Shown: positions 1-7,897, numbered from the stretch's first letter. The stretch is 15,222 nt of DNA from an uncultured Solobacterium sp. (GCA_900543035.1 UQPV01000055.1:1-15222), one strand, 5' to 3'. Made by a program: numbers and translations. Notes: a model not told the origin generated them from the letters alone.

Positions 1-1
1 G

Positions 2-184
2 CAGGCAGCCATCGATGGACTGCAGCCGAATGTCACACCGGAAACAGGAGATACGGCTAACGGCAGTACCGATACAGAATCGGCGAATACTGCGGCGGCG
101 ATGCAGACAGGCATGTTTGCTGGATTGCTGGCAGCATCTGCGGGACTTGTCTTCATGATGAGAAGACGCCGACAGCAAAGATAA
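2..184 (+). CDS. C-terminal end of a surface-anchored protein (partial)
   Basis: Only the last 60 residues are in the window; the start lies to the left. The visible part begins with an Ala-rich helical end (QAAIDGLQ) like the close of a FIVAR-type repeat. Next is a Thr/Ser/Asn-rich linker holding TPETGD, a hydrophobic segment (about residues 37-52) and a basic tip RRRRQQR before the TAA. This is the layout of a cell-wall or membrane-anchored Gram-positive surface protein. TPETGD resembles a sortase LPXTG motif with Leu replaced by Thr, but it lies about 20 residues before the hydrophobic segment, farther than usual. Sortase attachment is therefore uncertain and simple membrane anchoring is possible. 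The catalytic or binding part is not visible, so no function can be given. A strong terminator follows the stop. Confidence 0.8.
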   Translation, partial: QAAIDGLQPNVTPETGDTANGSTDTESANTAAAMQTGMFAGLLAASAGLVFMMRRRRQQR

Positions 185-192
185 ACAAAATG

Positions 193-233
193 AAAGCTGT
201 GATGACCTGCTGATTCATCACAGCTTTTCCTTT
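193..233 (+). terminator. Rho-independent terminator of the left-edge gene
   Basis: A perfect 13-bp stem (193-205 with 215-227, AAAGCTGTGATGA and its complement) with a 9-nt loop is followed by TTTTCCTTT. It starts 9 bases after the stop codon of the left-edge gene. Confidence 0.9.
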
Positions 234-304
234 ATGCCATTTGTTTGTTTATCGCAGCCGGCATATTGCTGATTATTATCAGGCGTATGAAAAAGGTCGG
301 ATAA
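206..304 (+). pseudogene. Possible vestige of a surface-protein C-terminal anchor
   Basis: There is no start codon or ribosome binding site here. The stretch is open for 32 codons and ends in TAA at 302-304. It reads as a polar lead, then a hydrophobic run of about 17 residues ending FIAAGILLIII, then the basic tip RRMKKVG. That is the anatomy of the C-terminal anchors at 2-184 and at the end of the 799-5880 gene (LLAAGGILLITHKKRQR). It overlaps the 3' arm of the terminator at 193-233 and is in the same frame as the left-edge gene. It could be the last trace of a deleted surface gene or of a duplicated 3' end. It could also be chance, since a 32-codon open stretch is short. The resemblance is seen in the sequence; the history is inferred. 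Confidence 0.25.
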
Positions 305-352
305 CTTGTCTTTCGGCTTGATGCAAGCAGAAAATATGGAATAAAGATGGCT

Positions 353-413
353 AAAAGAGCTGTAGCGGATAAAAAGGATCTTGAAATTTTGTCGAGTGCT
401 ATAGCTCTTTTTT
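353..413 (+). terminator. Terminator-like hairpin with no gene in front of it
   Basis: AAAAGAGCTGTAGC (353-366) pairs with GCTATAGCTCTTTT (398-411) with one G-U wobble, leaving a loop of about 31 nt, and a U-run continues to 413. It would also read as a hairpin with a U-run on the other strand. No intact gene ends just before it. It may be the leftover terminator of the vestigial anchor at 206-304, the end of a small RNA, or insulation for the promoter at 489-516. Confidence 0.5.
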
Positions 414-488
414 GATGCGATTATATGGAAAAAATAAACACAAAATGAGAAAAAAATGTGATCTTTGAGTGAAGATAAAGTGAAAAAT

Positions 489-516
489 ATGACAATTTTA
501 GCTAGTGTGGTATAAA
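489..516 (+). promoter_or_regulatory. Promoter of the GH20 glycosidase gene
   Basis: ATGACA (489-494), a 16-base spacer and TATAAA (511-516) preceded by TGG make an extended -10 promoter, with transcription expected near 523. Other pairs overlap it: TTGAGT (465-470) with TATGAC (488-493) at 17 bases, and a good -10 TATACT (526-531) without a clear -35. The exact start is therefore not fixed. This is the only convincing sigma-A-type cluster between the hairpin at 353-413 and the gene. Confidence 0.6.
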
Positions 517-522
517 AAGATA

Positions 523-798
523 GTGTATACTGAGGGTGTAAACGGTTACTTTAATAGGGCTGCGCTAGAAAGGAGGACAGAATAAGGTCATGGAGTAACT
601 TGTGAATAGTATCACAGGATGATGTGAACGGGAATCACGTCATCTGTTTAAATGGTGAATGATCATTGATGTATCAATATCCATGTGGGCGGCCCTGACG
701 CTGTTGTGACGACGAATAGACAAGGACTGCGCAGCGATCTAGCGCAGTGATAGATCTGGCTCGCATTTGCGGGCAAGGGATCGGAAAGGAAGTAATCT
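523..798 (+). ncRNA. Long structured 5' leader of the GH20 gene, candidate cis-regulatory RNA
   Basis: About 275 nt of untranslated leader carries several strong helices. These are a 10-bp stem with one G-U pair and a 7-nt loop (618-627/635-644), a perfect 7-bp stem (726-732/742-748), and a two-part stem (753-757/778-782 with 759-764/769-774) that ends right before the ribosome binding site GGAAAGGA (783-790). CTGCGCTA at 560-567 is the exact complement of TAGCGCAG at 740-747, so a long-range helix would compete with the local 726-748 hairpin. An AGGAGG (571-576) also lies in the leader, without a start codon at usable spacing except a two-codon frame at 590-598. I do not recognise a known riboswitch class. 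The helices are seen; switching is inferred. Confidence 0.45.
537..550 (+). promoter_or_regulatory. Catabolite-responsive element (cre), probable CcpA site
   Basis: TGTAAACGGTTACT matches the loose cre consensus TGNAANCGNWNNCW at every fixed position, and has near-dyad symmetry around the central CG. It sits about 15-28 bases downstream of the expected transcription start, a position where CcpA bound to HPr-Ser-P blocks transcription in related Gram-positive bacteria. The match is seen; repression by CcpA is inferred. Another LacI-family regulator could use the same kind of operator. Confidence 0.65.
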
Positions 799-3700
799 AT
801 GCTTAAAAAAACGATGAAGTTATTATTGGCAGGAGGAATGGCGCTGAGCATGTTGCCAGTTCAGGCGCAGCCGCTTTTTGCGGTGGAAGCGCCAGTAAAC
901 CTGGCGTTGAATAAGGTGGCAACATCCAGTGAAAATGAAACGGATTATTATACAGCCGCAAAGGCAGTTGACGGCATCGTCAATCGTGATGTGTCTGATA
1001 AGAAGCAGCAGTCTCGCTGGGCAACCAATACCCATTCTGACGGAAAGGCGATGTGGTTAAAGGTAGACCTTGGTGAAGCGCAGACTTTCCAGTCATTTGT
1101 TCTGGCATGGGAACGTACGAACATCACTGGTTATGAAATTCAGGTATCAGATTCCGGAGCAGATGACAGCTGGGAAACGGTATACACAAAGGCCGGAGAT
1201 GAAGGTATTTCGGGAATTAACGAAAATATCCATTTAGAAGAAGCAGTCACTGCTCGTTATGTGCGTCTTTATATCGATGGCTATAACGGTGGGGATAATA
1301 ACTGGCGTTCTGTCTCTGTTTATGATTTCCAGATCTATGAGAACGAGATCCCCAGCACTGTGCTTCCAGATGAAAACTATAGCTTAGAGGGCACGGCCAC
1401 TGCCAGCGATTATGAACCGACCACGGGAGATACACAGAGGGCAGAGATGGCCATTGATGGCAATAAGCTGACAAGATGGGCAACGAATTCATCTTCAGCG
1501 ATTGCGGAGCGTACGCTGACAGTAACGCTTCCTGCATCACAGTGGGTCCAGTATTTCCGTATCATCTGGGAGCGTTTGAACATTGAAAGCTATCATATCG
1601 ATGTCGCGGCTGATGACAGTGATAACTTCACGACGGTGTACAGTACCGATACGCCGATCACTAAGACCAATGAGCTGATCACCTTGGAAAAAGGTGTATG
1701 GGCAAAGCAGATCCGTCTTGTCGTAGACGGTTATAATGGCGGTGATATCAACTGGCCTAATGTTTCTGTTGCTGAATTTGAAAGTTACGCGATGGAACCG
1801 GCACAGATCTCTGAGGGGGCCAGCGCGGAAGAAGTCGCATCGATGCTCGATGCTCCTGTGATCAATGAAGATGGCACCGCGCTGACGATGCCGGAAGTGC
1901 CGGAGAATTTTACTGTGGAGTTCCTCGCAGATTATGAGCAGGTCATTGATCGTGATGGAAACATCTATAAGCCGTTGACAGGCAAAACGATCAAAGGTGT
2001 CTACAAGGTCACCAAAGCTGATGGCACTCATGCGGAATCTGATGAATTTACGCTTGAAGTCAGTGGTCAATATGCTGATGAGGGTGAGAATGCGAAGCCG
2101 ATCGTCATTCCTGAACTTGCGGAATGGCATGGCACCAGCGGTACTTTCGTGCCAACAGAAGCTTCACGTATCGTGATCGATGCAAACGCATCTGACATCG
2201 CAACAGCCGCAGCAGAGGCACTGCAGGCGGATTATGCTGATGAGAGCGGCATGACGATGGAAATCGTCAAAGACGGTACGCCGCAGGCAGGAGATTTCTA
2301 TTTTGTCGCGGATGCAGAGAGCATGCTGGATGAAGAGGGGTATCTCATGGAGATCGGCGATTATGTGACGGTCAAGGCTGAGCAGGCTACAGGTGCATAT
2401 TGGTCGACCCGCTCTATTCTGCAGATCCTCAAACAAAATGACGGCACGATGCCGAAAGGAATTACGCGTGACTATCCTAAATTTGAAGTACGTGGCTTTA
2501 TGCTTGACGTAGCGCGTAAGCCTGCTTCTATGGAAACACTGCAGTTTGTCGTTAAGGAAATGGCATATTATAAGATGAATGATTTTGCCGTTCATCTGAA
2601 TGATAACCTGATCTTCTATGAAGACTATGAAAACGCGGAAGAAGCACGCGATCTGGCTTACACTGGATTCCGTCTGGAATCGGATATCAAGGAAGGCGGA
2701 AACGGCGGATTGAACAAAGCCGATCTGACCAATAAAGATATGTATTACACGAAAGCGGAATTCAGAGACTTTATCCTTGACAGCCGTGCTATGGGCGTGA
2801 ATATCGTTCCTGAGTTCGATACGCCAGGTCACTCGGGCGCATTTACCAAGGTTCGTCCGGATCTCATGCTCGATCATGTCGTAACTGGCAATGCTAACCG
2901 CGCTGGTGAGCAGTTCAACCTGGCTCTGGAAAAGTATGATGAAAGCCTGGCTTTCGTAGAAGCTTTATGGGATGAATATCTGACTGATGACATGTTCGAT
3001 GAGAGCATGACCGTACATATCGGTACTGATGAATACTATGGCGACAAGAATCGCTTCCGTGTCTTCTCTAATGACCTGATCAATTATGTGCAGGGCAAGG
3101 GAAGGACCGTTCGTATGTGGGGAAGCCTTTCTCAGATGCCTGGAGAAGCAGAAGTTGCCAGTGAAGGCGTTCAGCTGAATGTTTGGAGCACTGGCTGGGC
3201 TAATCCTACAGATATGTATAACGCAGGTTATGAATTGATCAATACAGTAGATGGCATGCTTTATATGGTGCCGGCTGCGGGATATTATTTTGATTATCTG
3301 AATACGCAGAATCTGTATAACAATTGGAAGCCGAATACGATGGGATCAACGACCATTCCAGCCGGATCTGATCAGATGCTGGGAAGTACGTTTGCCATCT
3401 GGAATGACTCTATCGACACTCGTGCCAATGGTATCTCGGAATTGGACGTATATGATCGTTTCGCGGATGCTATCCCGACGCTTGCCAGCAAGAACTGGGG
3501 CGAAGCAGATGATCTGACCTATGCAGAAATGGAAGCAGCGGCAGATGCTTTGGGCGAAGCACCGAACAACAATCCATATCATGAAGAAACTGCCGAAGAC
3601 GGTGAATATATGGAATATGAATTCAGCGCTGGAAGCGAGCTGGAAGATTCTTCCGCAAATGACCGCGATCTGAGCAATGAGACAAATGTAACGATCGAAA

Positions 3701-5880
3701 ATGGTGAGCTGCAGCTCAATGGCGGCGAAAGCTATGTGGAGACGCCGATCACGAAACTGGGTACTGGCAATACGCTGGAATTCGACATCACGCTGGATGA
3801 AGAACCAGAAGCAGGCAGCATCTTGTTTGAGGCAGACACAGAAGGCAATGAGGACTATGCCCACAGCATCCGCATCATGGATGACGGACGTCTTGGCTTC
3901 ACCCGTGAGCTGTATGACTACTACTTTGATTACACGATCCCGGTAGGAGAGACGACGCATATTATTATTTCCACTGATGGCACAAAGACGACGCTGATCG
4001 TGGACGGCGAGACTTATGCCGCAGTCGGCACGTATCGCAACCGTCAGACGGATGGCGAAGTGCGTGTGGATGATATCACTATCGCTACCTTCGTATTGCC
4101 GCTGCAGCGGATCGGTTCAAAGACGAACGCGATCGACGCGACGATCGACAATGTGGTCGTGAGCGAGGGCGCATATGAAGATCCGACGATCCTGGATTCT
4201 TCTACCTTCACGGTAACTTCTGACAACGAGAACCCGCCGGCAGGAAGCGAAGGACCGGTAGAACTGGCATTTGACGGTGATACGAGCACGTTCTGGCATT
4301 CGAACTACACGCCATATCAGGAGCTTCCGGCAACGGTGGAGATCGACATGAACGCGGTCTACAACATCGATAAGTTCTCTTATCTGCCGCGTCAGAGCGG
4401 AACTAACGGCATCATCACCGAATATTCGCTGTATTATAAGCTGAATGCGGATGATGAATGGACTGCGCTGGTCGAGAATGGTACATGGGCTGGAAACTCT
4501 TCTCTGAAGACTGCTCGTTTTGATGCGGTAGAAGCACGTTATCTGCGCTTTGTCGCAACTGAGGGCATGAGTGATTCTGGAAGAATGTTTGCATCCGCAG
4601 CTGAGTTCTATGTACATAAAGTTTATGAGGAGCCGAGTGAACCTGGAAATCCGGCAAGTGATGTCGCATTGCAGGCACTGAGCAATATGGTCGAGAAGGC
4701 AAATGCGCTTGGTTCTGACGATGCTGCTCTGCAGGCGGCAATCAAAGCTGCACAGGCCATCCTGGATAAGGAAGCGCCGACTGCGACCGAAGTCGTCACC
4801 GCATTGCTCAACCTGAGCGAAGCGATGCAGGCACTGAACACCGATGAAAGCGTGGATGCTCTGAGAGAAGATGTGCAGGCCACGATCGACTTCATCAACG
4901 AAAACATCCTGACCAACGTGGATAATGTTCGTCCGGGCAAGGTGGACGCACTGGAAGCAGCTGTCGAGGCCGCGCAGAAACTCGTCGATGATCCGGATAC
5001 GACCGCAGACGAGCTGAAAGCAGCGAATAAAGCGATGACCAAGGCAGCCCAGGAGCTGTGGGAGATCGTGACGAAGGCAGAACTGGAAGCTCTGATCGAA
5101 GCCGCAAACGGCTACCTCGATGGTGATTACACGGCAGAAAGCCTGGAAGCACTGCAGACAGCGATCGAAGCTGCACAGACCGTGGCAATCAATGACGATG
5201 CCACAACGAGCGAGGTTACTGACGCTATCACCAGCCTGGCGAATGCGATTGCTTCTCTGGAAGAGATCACGCTGGATACGAGTGCGCTCGCACATGAGAT
5301 CGAACTTGCGACAGAAATGGCTGCCAACATTGATGACTATGTGCCTTCTACAGTAGAAGGCCTGGCAGATAAGCTGGCGGATGCACAAAACGTATTGACC
5401 AACGCGACGAGTCAGGAAGAGATCGATGCCGCCACTGAGACCTTGCGTGAAGCACGTTTGAACGCGAGAACCAAAGCGGATGTGAGCGCCCTGGAAGAGC
5501 TGGCAGCTTATGTAAACAGCCTTGATCTGAGTGGCTATAGTCAGCTCAGCGTTCAGCGTCTGCAAGCCGCATTGTCCGCTGCGAACACGCTGATGGATGA
5601 TGAGGAGGCAAGTCAGGAAGCCATCAATCTGGCTGAGTACACATTGCAGAAGGCATTGGATGAATTGACGCAGGAGGAAGCAGAAGAAAACATTGTTCCA
5701 AAGCCCGTGGGAACACAATCAGGATCAGCGGTTCAATCGACTGACGCTGATGAACAAGAAACGACAGCCGCTGATGTGACGACATCGGCTTCTGCATCCA
5801 CATCATCTTATGCGTTGATCTTTACGTTGCTTGCTGCAGGCGGCATCCTGCTCATCACGCATAAAAAACGACAAAGATAA
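799..5880 (+). CDS. Secreted multidomain GH20 glycosidase (beta-N-acetylhexosaminidase or lacto-N-biosidase type), surface-anchored
   Basis: A 1693-residue exo-enzyme expected to release GlcNAc, GalNAc or a disaccharide from host glycans at the cell surface. Order: signal peptide (1-28, ending LFA); two CBM32/F5-8C-like domains (about 31-180 and 192-331); an Ig-like segment (335-425); the GH20b N-terminal domain (432-557); the GH20 barrel (558-900); a LamG-like domain (935-1122); a third F5-8C domain (1130-1275); five FIVAR-like helical repeats (1290-1626); a Ser/Thr-rich linker; a hydrophobic anchor (1671-1687) with basic tail KKRQR. Catalytic signatures are RGFMLDVAR (R565), DTPGHS (D674) and HIGTDEYY, where D744/E745 are the expected catalytic pair. 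Classical hexosaminidases have HxGGDE, so the Thr and the following Tyr may mark a different specificity. No LPXTG is visible. The start follows GGAAAGGA with 8-base spacing. Upstream lie a promoter, a cre site and a structured leader; a terminator follows. GH20 is secure; the substrate is not. Confidence 0.93.
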   Translation: MLKKTMKLLLAGGMALSMLPVQAQPLFAVEAPVNLALNKVATSSENETDYYTAAKAVDGIVNRDVSDKKQQSRWATNTHSDGKAMWLKVDLGEAQTFQSFVLAWERTNITGYEIQVSDSGADDSWETVYTKAGDEGISGINENIHLEEAVTARYVRLYIDGYNGGDNNWRSVSVYDFQIYENEIPSTVLPDENYSLEGTATASDYEPTTGDTQRAEMAIDGNKLTRWATNSSSAIAERTLTVTLPASQWVQYFRIIWERLNIESYHIDVAADDSDNFTTVYSTDTPITKTNELITLEKGVWAKQIRLVVDGYNGGDINWPNVSVAEFESYAMEPAQISEGASAEEVASMLDAPVINEDGTALTMPEVPENFTVEFLADYEQVIDRDGNIYKPLTGKTIKGVYKVTKADGTHAESDEFTLEVSGQYADEGENAKPIVIPELAEWHGTSGTFVPTEASRIVIDANASDIATAAAEALQADYADESGMTMEIVKDGTPQAGDFYFVADAESMLDEEGYLMEIGDYVTVKAEQATGAYWSTRSILQILKQNDGTMPKGITRDYPKFEVRGFMLDVARKPASMETLQFVVKEMAYYKMNDFAVHLNDNLIFYEDYENAEEARDLAYTGFRLESDIKEGGNGGLNKADLTNKDMYYTKAEFRDFILDSRAMGVNIVPEFDTPGHSGAFTKVRPDLMLDHVVTGNANRAGEQFNLALEKYDESLAFVEALWDEYLTDDMFDESMTVHIGTDEYYGDKNRFRVFSNDLINYVQGKGRTVRMWGSLSQMPGEAEVASEGVQLNVWSTGWANPTDMYNAGYELINTVDGMLYMVPAAGYYFDYLNTQNLYNNWKPNTMGSTTIPAGSDQMLGSTFAIWNDSIDTRANGISELDVYDRFADAIPTLASKNWGEADDLTYAEMEAAADALGEAPNNNPYHEETAEDGEYMEYEFSAGSELEDSSANDRDLSNETNVTIENGELQLNGGESYVETPITKLGTGNTLEFDITLDEEPEAGSILFEADTEGNEDYAHSIRIMDDGRLGFTRELYDYYFDYTIPVGETTHIIISTDGTKTTLIVDGETYAAVGTYRNRQTDGEVRVDDITIATFVLPLQRIGSKTNAIDATIDNVVVSEGAYEDPTILDSSTFTVTSDNENPPAGSEGPVELAFDGDTSTFWHSNYTPYQELPATVEIDMNAVYNIDKFSYLPRQSGTNGIITEYSLYYKLNADDEWTALVENGTWAGNSSLKTARFDAVEARYLRFVATEGMSDSGRMFASAAEFYVHKVYEEPSEPGNPASDVALQALSNMVEKANALGSDDAALQAAIKAAQAILDKEAPTATEVVTALLNLSEAMQALNTDESVDALREDVQATIDFINENILTNVDNVRPGKVDALEAAVEAAQKLVDDPDTTADELKAANKAMTKAAQELWEIVTKAELEALIEAANGYLDGDYTAESLEALQTAIEAAQTVAINDDATTSEVTDAITSLANAIASLEEITLDTSALAHEIELATEMAANIDDYVPSTVEGLADKLADAQNVLTNATSQEEIDAATETLREARLNARTKADVSALEELAAYVNSLDLSGYSQLSVQRLQAALSAANTLMDDEEASQEAINLAEYTLQKALDELTQEEAEENIVPKPVGTQSGSAVQSTDADEQETTAADVTTSASASTSSYALIFTLLAAGGILLITHKKRQR

Positions 5881-5888
5881 ATGTTCGA

Positions 5889-5918
5889 GGTCCTGCCCTT
5901 CTGGCGCAGGGCCTTTTT
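5889..5918 (+). terminator. Rho-independent terminator of the GH20 gene
   Basis: GGTCCTGC (5889-5896) pairs with GCAGGGCC (5906-5913) through one G-U pair, and TTTTT follows at 5914-5918. It begins 8 bases after the stop codon and separates the GH20 unit from the next operon. Confidence 0.88.
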
Positions 5919-5942
5919 ACACGGTCATGTGTCTGTAAGCTG

Positions 5943-5951
5943 TGGTATAAT
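5943..5951 (+). promoter_or_regulatory. Extended -10 promoter of the TPR/PP2C/YbjN operon
   Basis: TGGTATAAT is a perfect extended -10 element (TATAAT at 5946-5951). No good -35 lies 16-18 bases upstream, which is common for extended -10 promoters. Transcription would begin near 5958, giving a leader of about 25 nt before the ATG at 5983. It also explains why the long open frame reaching back to 5881 is not the true protein. Confidence 0.75.
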
Positions 5952-5982
5952 AAATGCGATCATGAAAGAGGGGGAGATCATC

Positions 5983-7047
5983 ATGAGCAACCATGAAGCA
6001 TACATTATGGAACAGCTGAGTCATGCCCCGGACGAGATGAGCCGCGCTTATGAACTGACATTGACCAGGATGATGACTGCCAGCGATACGCCGCTGAACA
6101 TTCGATCAGTGCTGGATCTTCTGCAAGATCAGAATAAGCCGGAATCGCTGCGGTACGCATGCTTTGTGATGGCAACCATCTGGTATCGTCATATGAAAGA
6201 CATGCTGAATGTGGAAGATCTGCTGCACCGCTATAGCAAGACATTTCGCACGCATCCTTCTTTCCTGCATTACCGGCTGCTTTCCTGTGTGGATTGCGGC
6301 TATCGCAAAGACTGGCGCGAGATCCTCAAACAGGCCGAAGAAAATGTGAAGCAGATGAAAAACAGCGGCGCGCGGCATATGTTTGCAGAGTTTACCGCTA
6401 TGTTCTTTGAAAGCGATCAGATGGATGCCGCGGCTTCAGAACGAGAGATGTGGCTGGAGAAGGCCACGGCCCAGATCAATATTGCTGTGCAGGAAAACCC
6501 AGAGTATGCTAAGTTCTATGCGACCAAAGGCAGGATATACGCATTGCAGGGGCTGTATGATGAAGCAATCTTGCTGGTTAAGCTTGCAATTGAAAAAGAA
6601 GATTCCAGCCGGAAAGATTATGCGATCCGCATCGGCAATTATCAGGTCGTGCAGATGAACATCCAGCAGCGCAGACATCTTCAGCAGCTGCGCCAAGAGC
6701 TGGCAGATTATCGTGAAAATCAGCAGGCGATGTATGCGCAGATCAATGACAAGGCCGATGAGATCAACGGCTCATTGATGAGAAACCTGGAGTACCTGGG
6801 CATTTTTGCTGGAATCATCTCCTTTACGATCGGTTCACTTTCTCTCGCTGATGACGCTTCAAAATACTCATTGCCTGGCGCCGGCGCATTGATTCTCATC
6901 TTGTTTGGCGCATTGGTAGGCACTTATGGAATGTTTGATCTTATCATCCACGGCTATAAGAAGAATGATAAAAAGAGATATATCATTGTTTTCCTCGGTG
7001 CATTGCTTTTCATCTTAGGAGGGTTTGTCATATGCTGGAACATTTGA
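5983..7047 (+). CDS. TPR protein with three C-terminal membrane helices
   Basis: 354 residues when started at the ATG with AGAGGGGGAG about 8 bases upstream; an in-frame ATG at 5962 has no ribosome binding site. The N-terminal two-thirds are soluble and helical, with one clear tetratricopeptide repeat at about residues 174-208 (AKFYATKGRIYALQGLYDEA) and weaker helical-repeat character before it. A Gln/Glu-rich probable coiled coil covers about 225-265. Then come three hydrophobic helices at about 272-288, 299-321 and 332-352, with charged KKNDKKR between the last two. No signal peptide is present, so the TPR part should face the cytoplasm. It is the first gene of an operon with a PP2C phosphatase, whose start overlaps its last 16 bases, and a YbjN-like gene. 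A role as a membrane scaffold for the phosphatase is inferred from this tight coupling. I do not recognise a named family. Confidence 0.85.
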   Translation: MSNHEAYIMEQLSHAPDEMSRAYELTLTRMMTASDTPLNIRSVLDLLQDQNKPESLRYACFVMATIWYRHMKDMLNVEDLLHRYSKTFRTHPSFLHYRLLSCVDCGYRKDWREILKQAEENVKQMKNSGARHMFAEFTAMFFESDQMDAAASEREMWLEKATAQINIAVQENPEYAKFYATKGRIYALQGLYDEAILLVKLAIEKEDSSRKDYAIRIGNYQVVQMNIQQRRHLQQLRQELADYRENQQAMYAQINDKADEINGSLMRNLEYLGIFAGIISFTIGSLSLADDASKYSLPGAGALILILFGALVGTYGMFDLIIHGYKKNDKKRYIIVFLGALLFILGGFVICWNI

Positions 7048-7865
7048 TCCAATACACACATTCGGATAAAAGATATAATGAAGATGTCAGCGCAGTCGGA
7101 AACGACTACATGTTTGTCATTGACGGTGCGACCGGCCTGGGCGCCAATGATGTGATGGGCTGCGGAGATGATGCCCGATGGTTTGCGCAAACGATGAAAG
7201 AACATATTCAGAAGCATATTCATGATGAGCTTCCGCTTACGGAGATCGTCTGCCAGGCAATCAGAGACACCCGCTCACGATACCGGCAGGATGTCGAAAA
7301 GATGAAAAAAATCGACATGCCAAGCGGCTGCATCGCCCTGTTTCGGCTCAAGGACAAAAAACTGGAGTTTTTCGGTCTTGGCGATACGTGCGGTGTCATT
7401 GAACTGCGTGATGGCCAGATCCTCAAGATCGCGGATGAGCGGCTTGAGGCATTGGATCAAAGCGTGATCCAGGAGATGGTGCGCATCAGCGCGGAACGCG
7501 GCATCCCTCTTTCTGAGACGAGGCCATTTGTGAAAGATCAGCTGATCTATAACCGCAACCTGCGCAACACTGAGAAAGGTTATTACGCGCTCGATCTGAC
7601 AGAAGCAGGGCCGGCACACGCGTTTGTGCGGACCTGGCCGGTCGAAAGCGTCAGAAGGATAGCTTGTATGAGCGATGGCTTTTCACAGATCCTGGATTAT
7701 CCCAATCATCATGACCTTAGCGCTTTGCTTGATGCGATCGAGGCAGATCATGAACAGGTCGCGCGTCAGCTTTATGATCTGCAGGAAGAGGACAGTGCCT
7801 GCCGCGTCGTTCCGCGACTGAAAAAACGGGATGATGCCACCATGACCTTTGCTAAAATTTGTTGA
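7032..7865 (+). CDS. PP2C-type Ser/Thr protein phosphatase
   Basis: 277 residues, cytoplasmic, no membrane helix. It keeps the acidic metal-binding signature of PP2C (PPM) phosphatases: YNEDV (residues 15-19), IDGATGLG with D31, MSDGFS with D215, and RDDATM with D267/D268 near the C-terminus. The expected reaction is Mn2+/Mg2+-dependent dephosphorylation of Ser/Thr phosphoproteins. Motif III-type GLGDTCG also fits. The start is set by AGGAGGG (7017-7023) at 8-base spacing, inside the end of the TPR gene, so translation of the two is probably coupled. No kinase lies in the window, and the partner kinase and substrates are unknown. Length is close to a bare PP2C domain, so it lacks extra sensor domains; the neighbouring TPR membrane protein may supply that function. 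Confidence 0.9.
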   Translation: MLEHLIQYTHSDKRYNEDVSAVGNDYMFVIDGATGLGANDVMGCGDDARWFAQTMKEHIQKHIHDELPLTEIVCQAIRDTRSRYRQDVEKMKKIDMPSGCIALFRLKDKKLEFFGLGDTCGVIELRDGQILKIADERLEALDQSVIQEMVRISAERGIPLSETRPFVKDQLIYNRNLRNTEKGYYALDLTEAGPAHAFVRTWPVESVRRIACMSDGFSQILDYPNHHDLSALLDAIEADHEQVARQLYDLQEEDSACRVVPRLKKRDDATMTFAKIC

Positions 7866-7897
7866 TCATCAATCAGATCATATGAGGAGGCAAGCAG

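Noticed and set aside
665..678. Palindrome ATTGATGTATCAAT in the leader
   Set aside because: The 2-nt gap prevents an RNA hairpin of that length, and there is no second copy or promoter to support an operator.
4117..5718. 533-residue open frame on the minus strand opposite the FIVAR region
   Set aside because: It lies wholly antisense to a well-supported gene, is Cys/Arg/Ile-rich without domain logic, and has no ribosome binding site; long antisense frames are expected opposite Ala/Glu-rich repeats.
5881..5982. Upstream extension of the TPR gene
   Set aside because: It runs through the GH20 terminator and the TGGTATAAT promoter, and the ATG at 5983 has the proper ribosome binding site.
7862..7882. 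TGATC/GATCA inverted repeat between the PP2C and YbjN-like genes
   Set aside because: Only 5 bp with no U-run; too weak to call a terminator or operator, and the spacing suits plain co-transcription.
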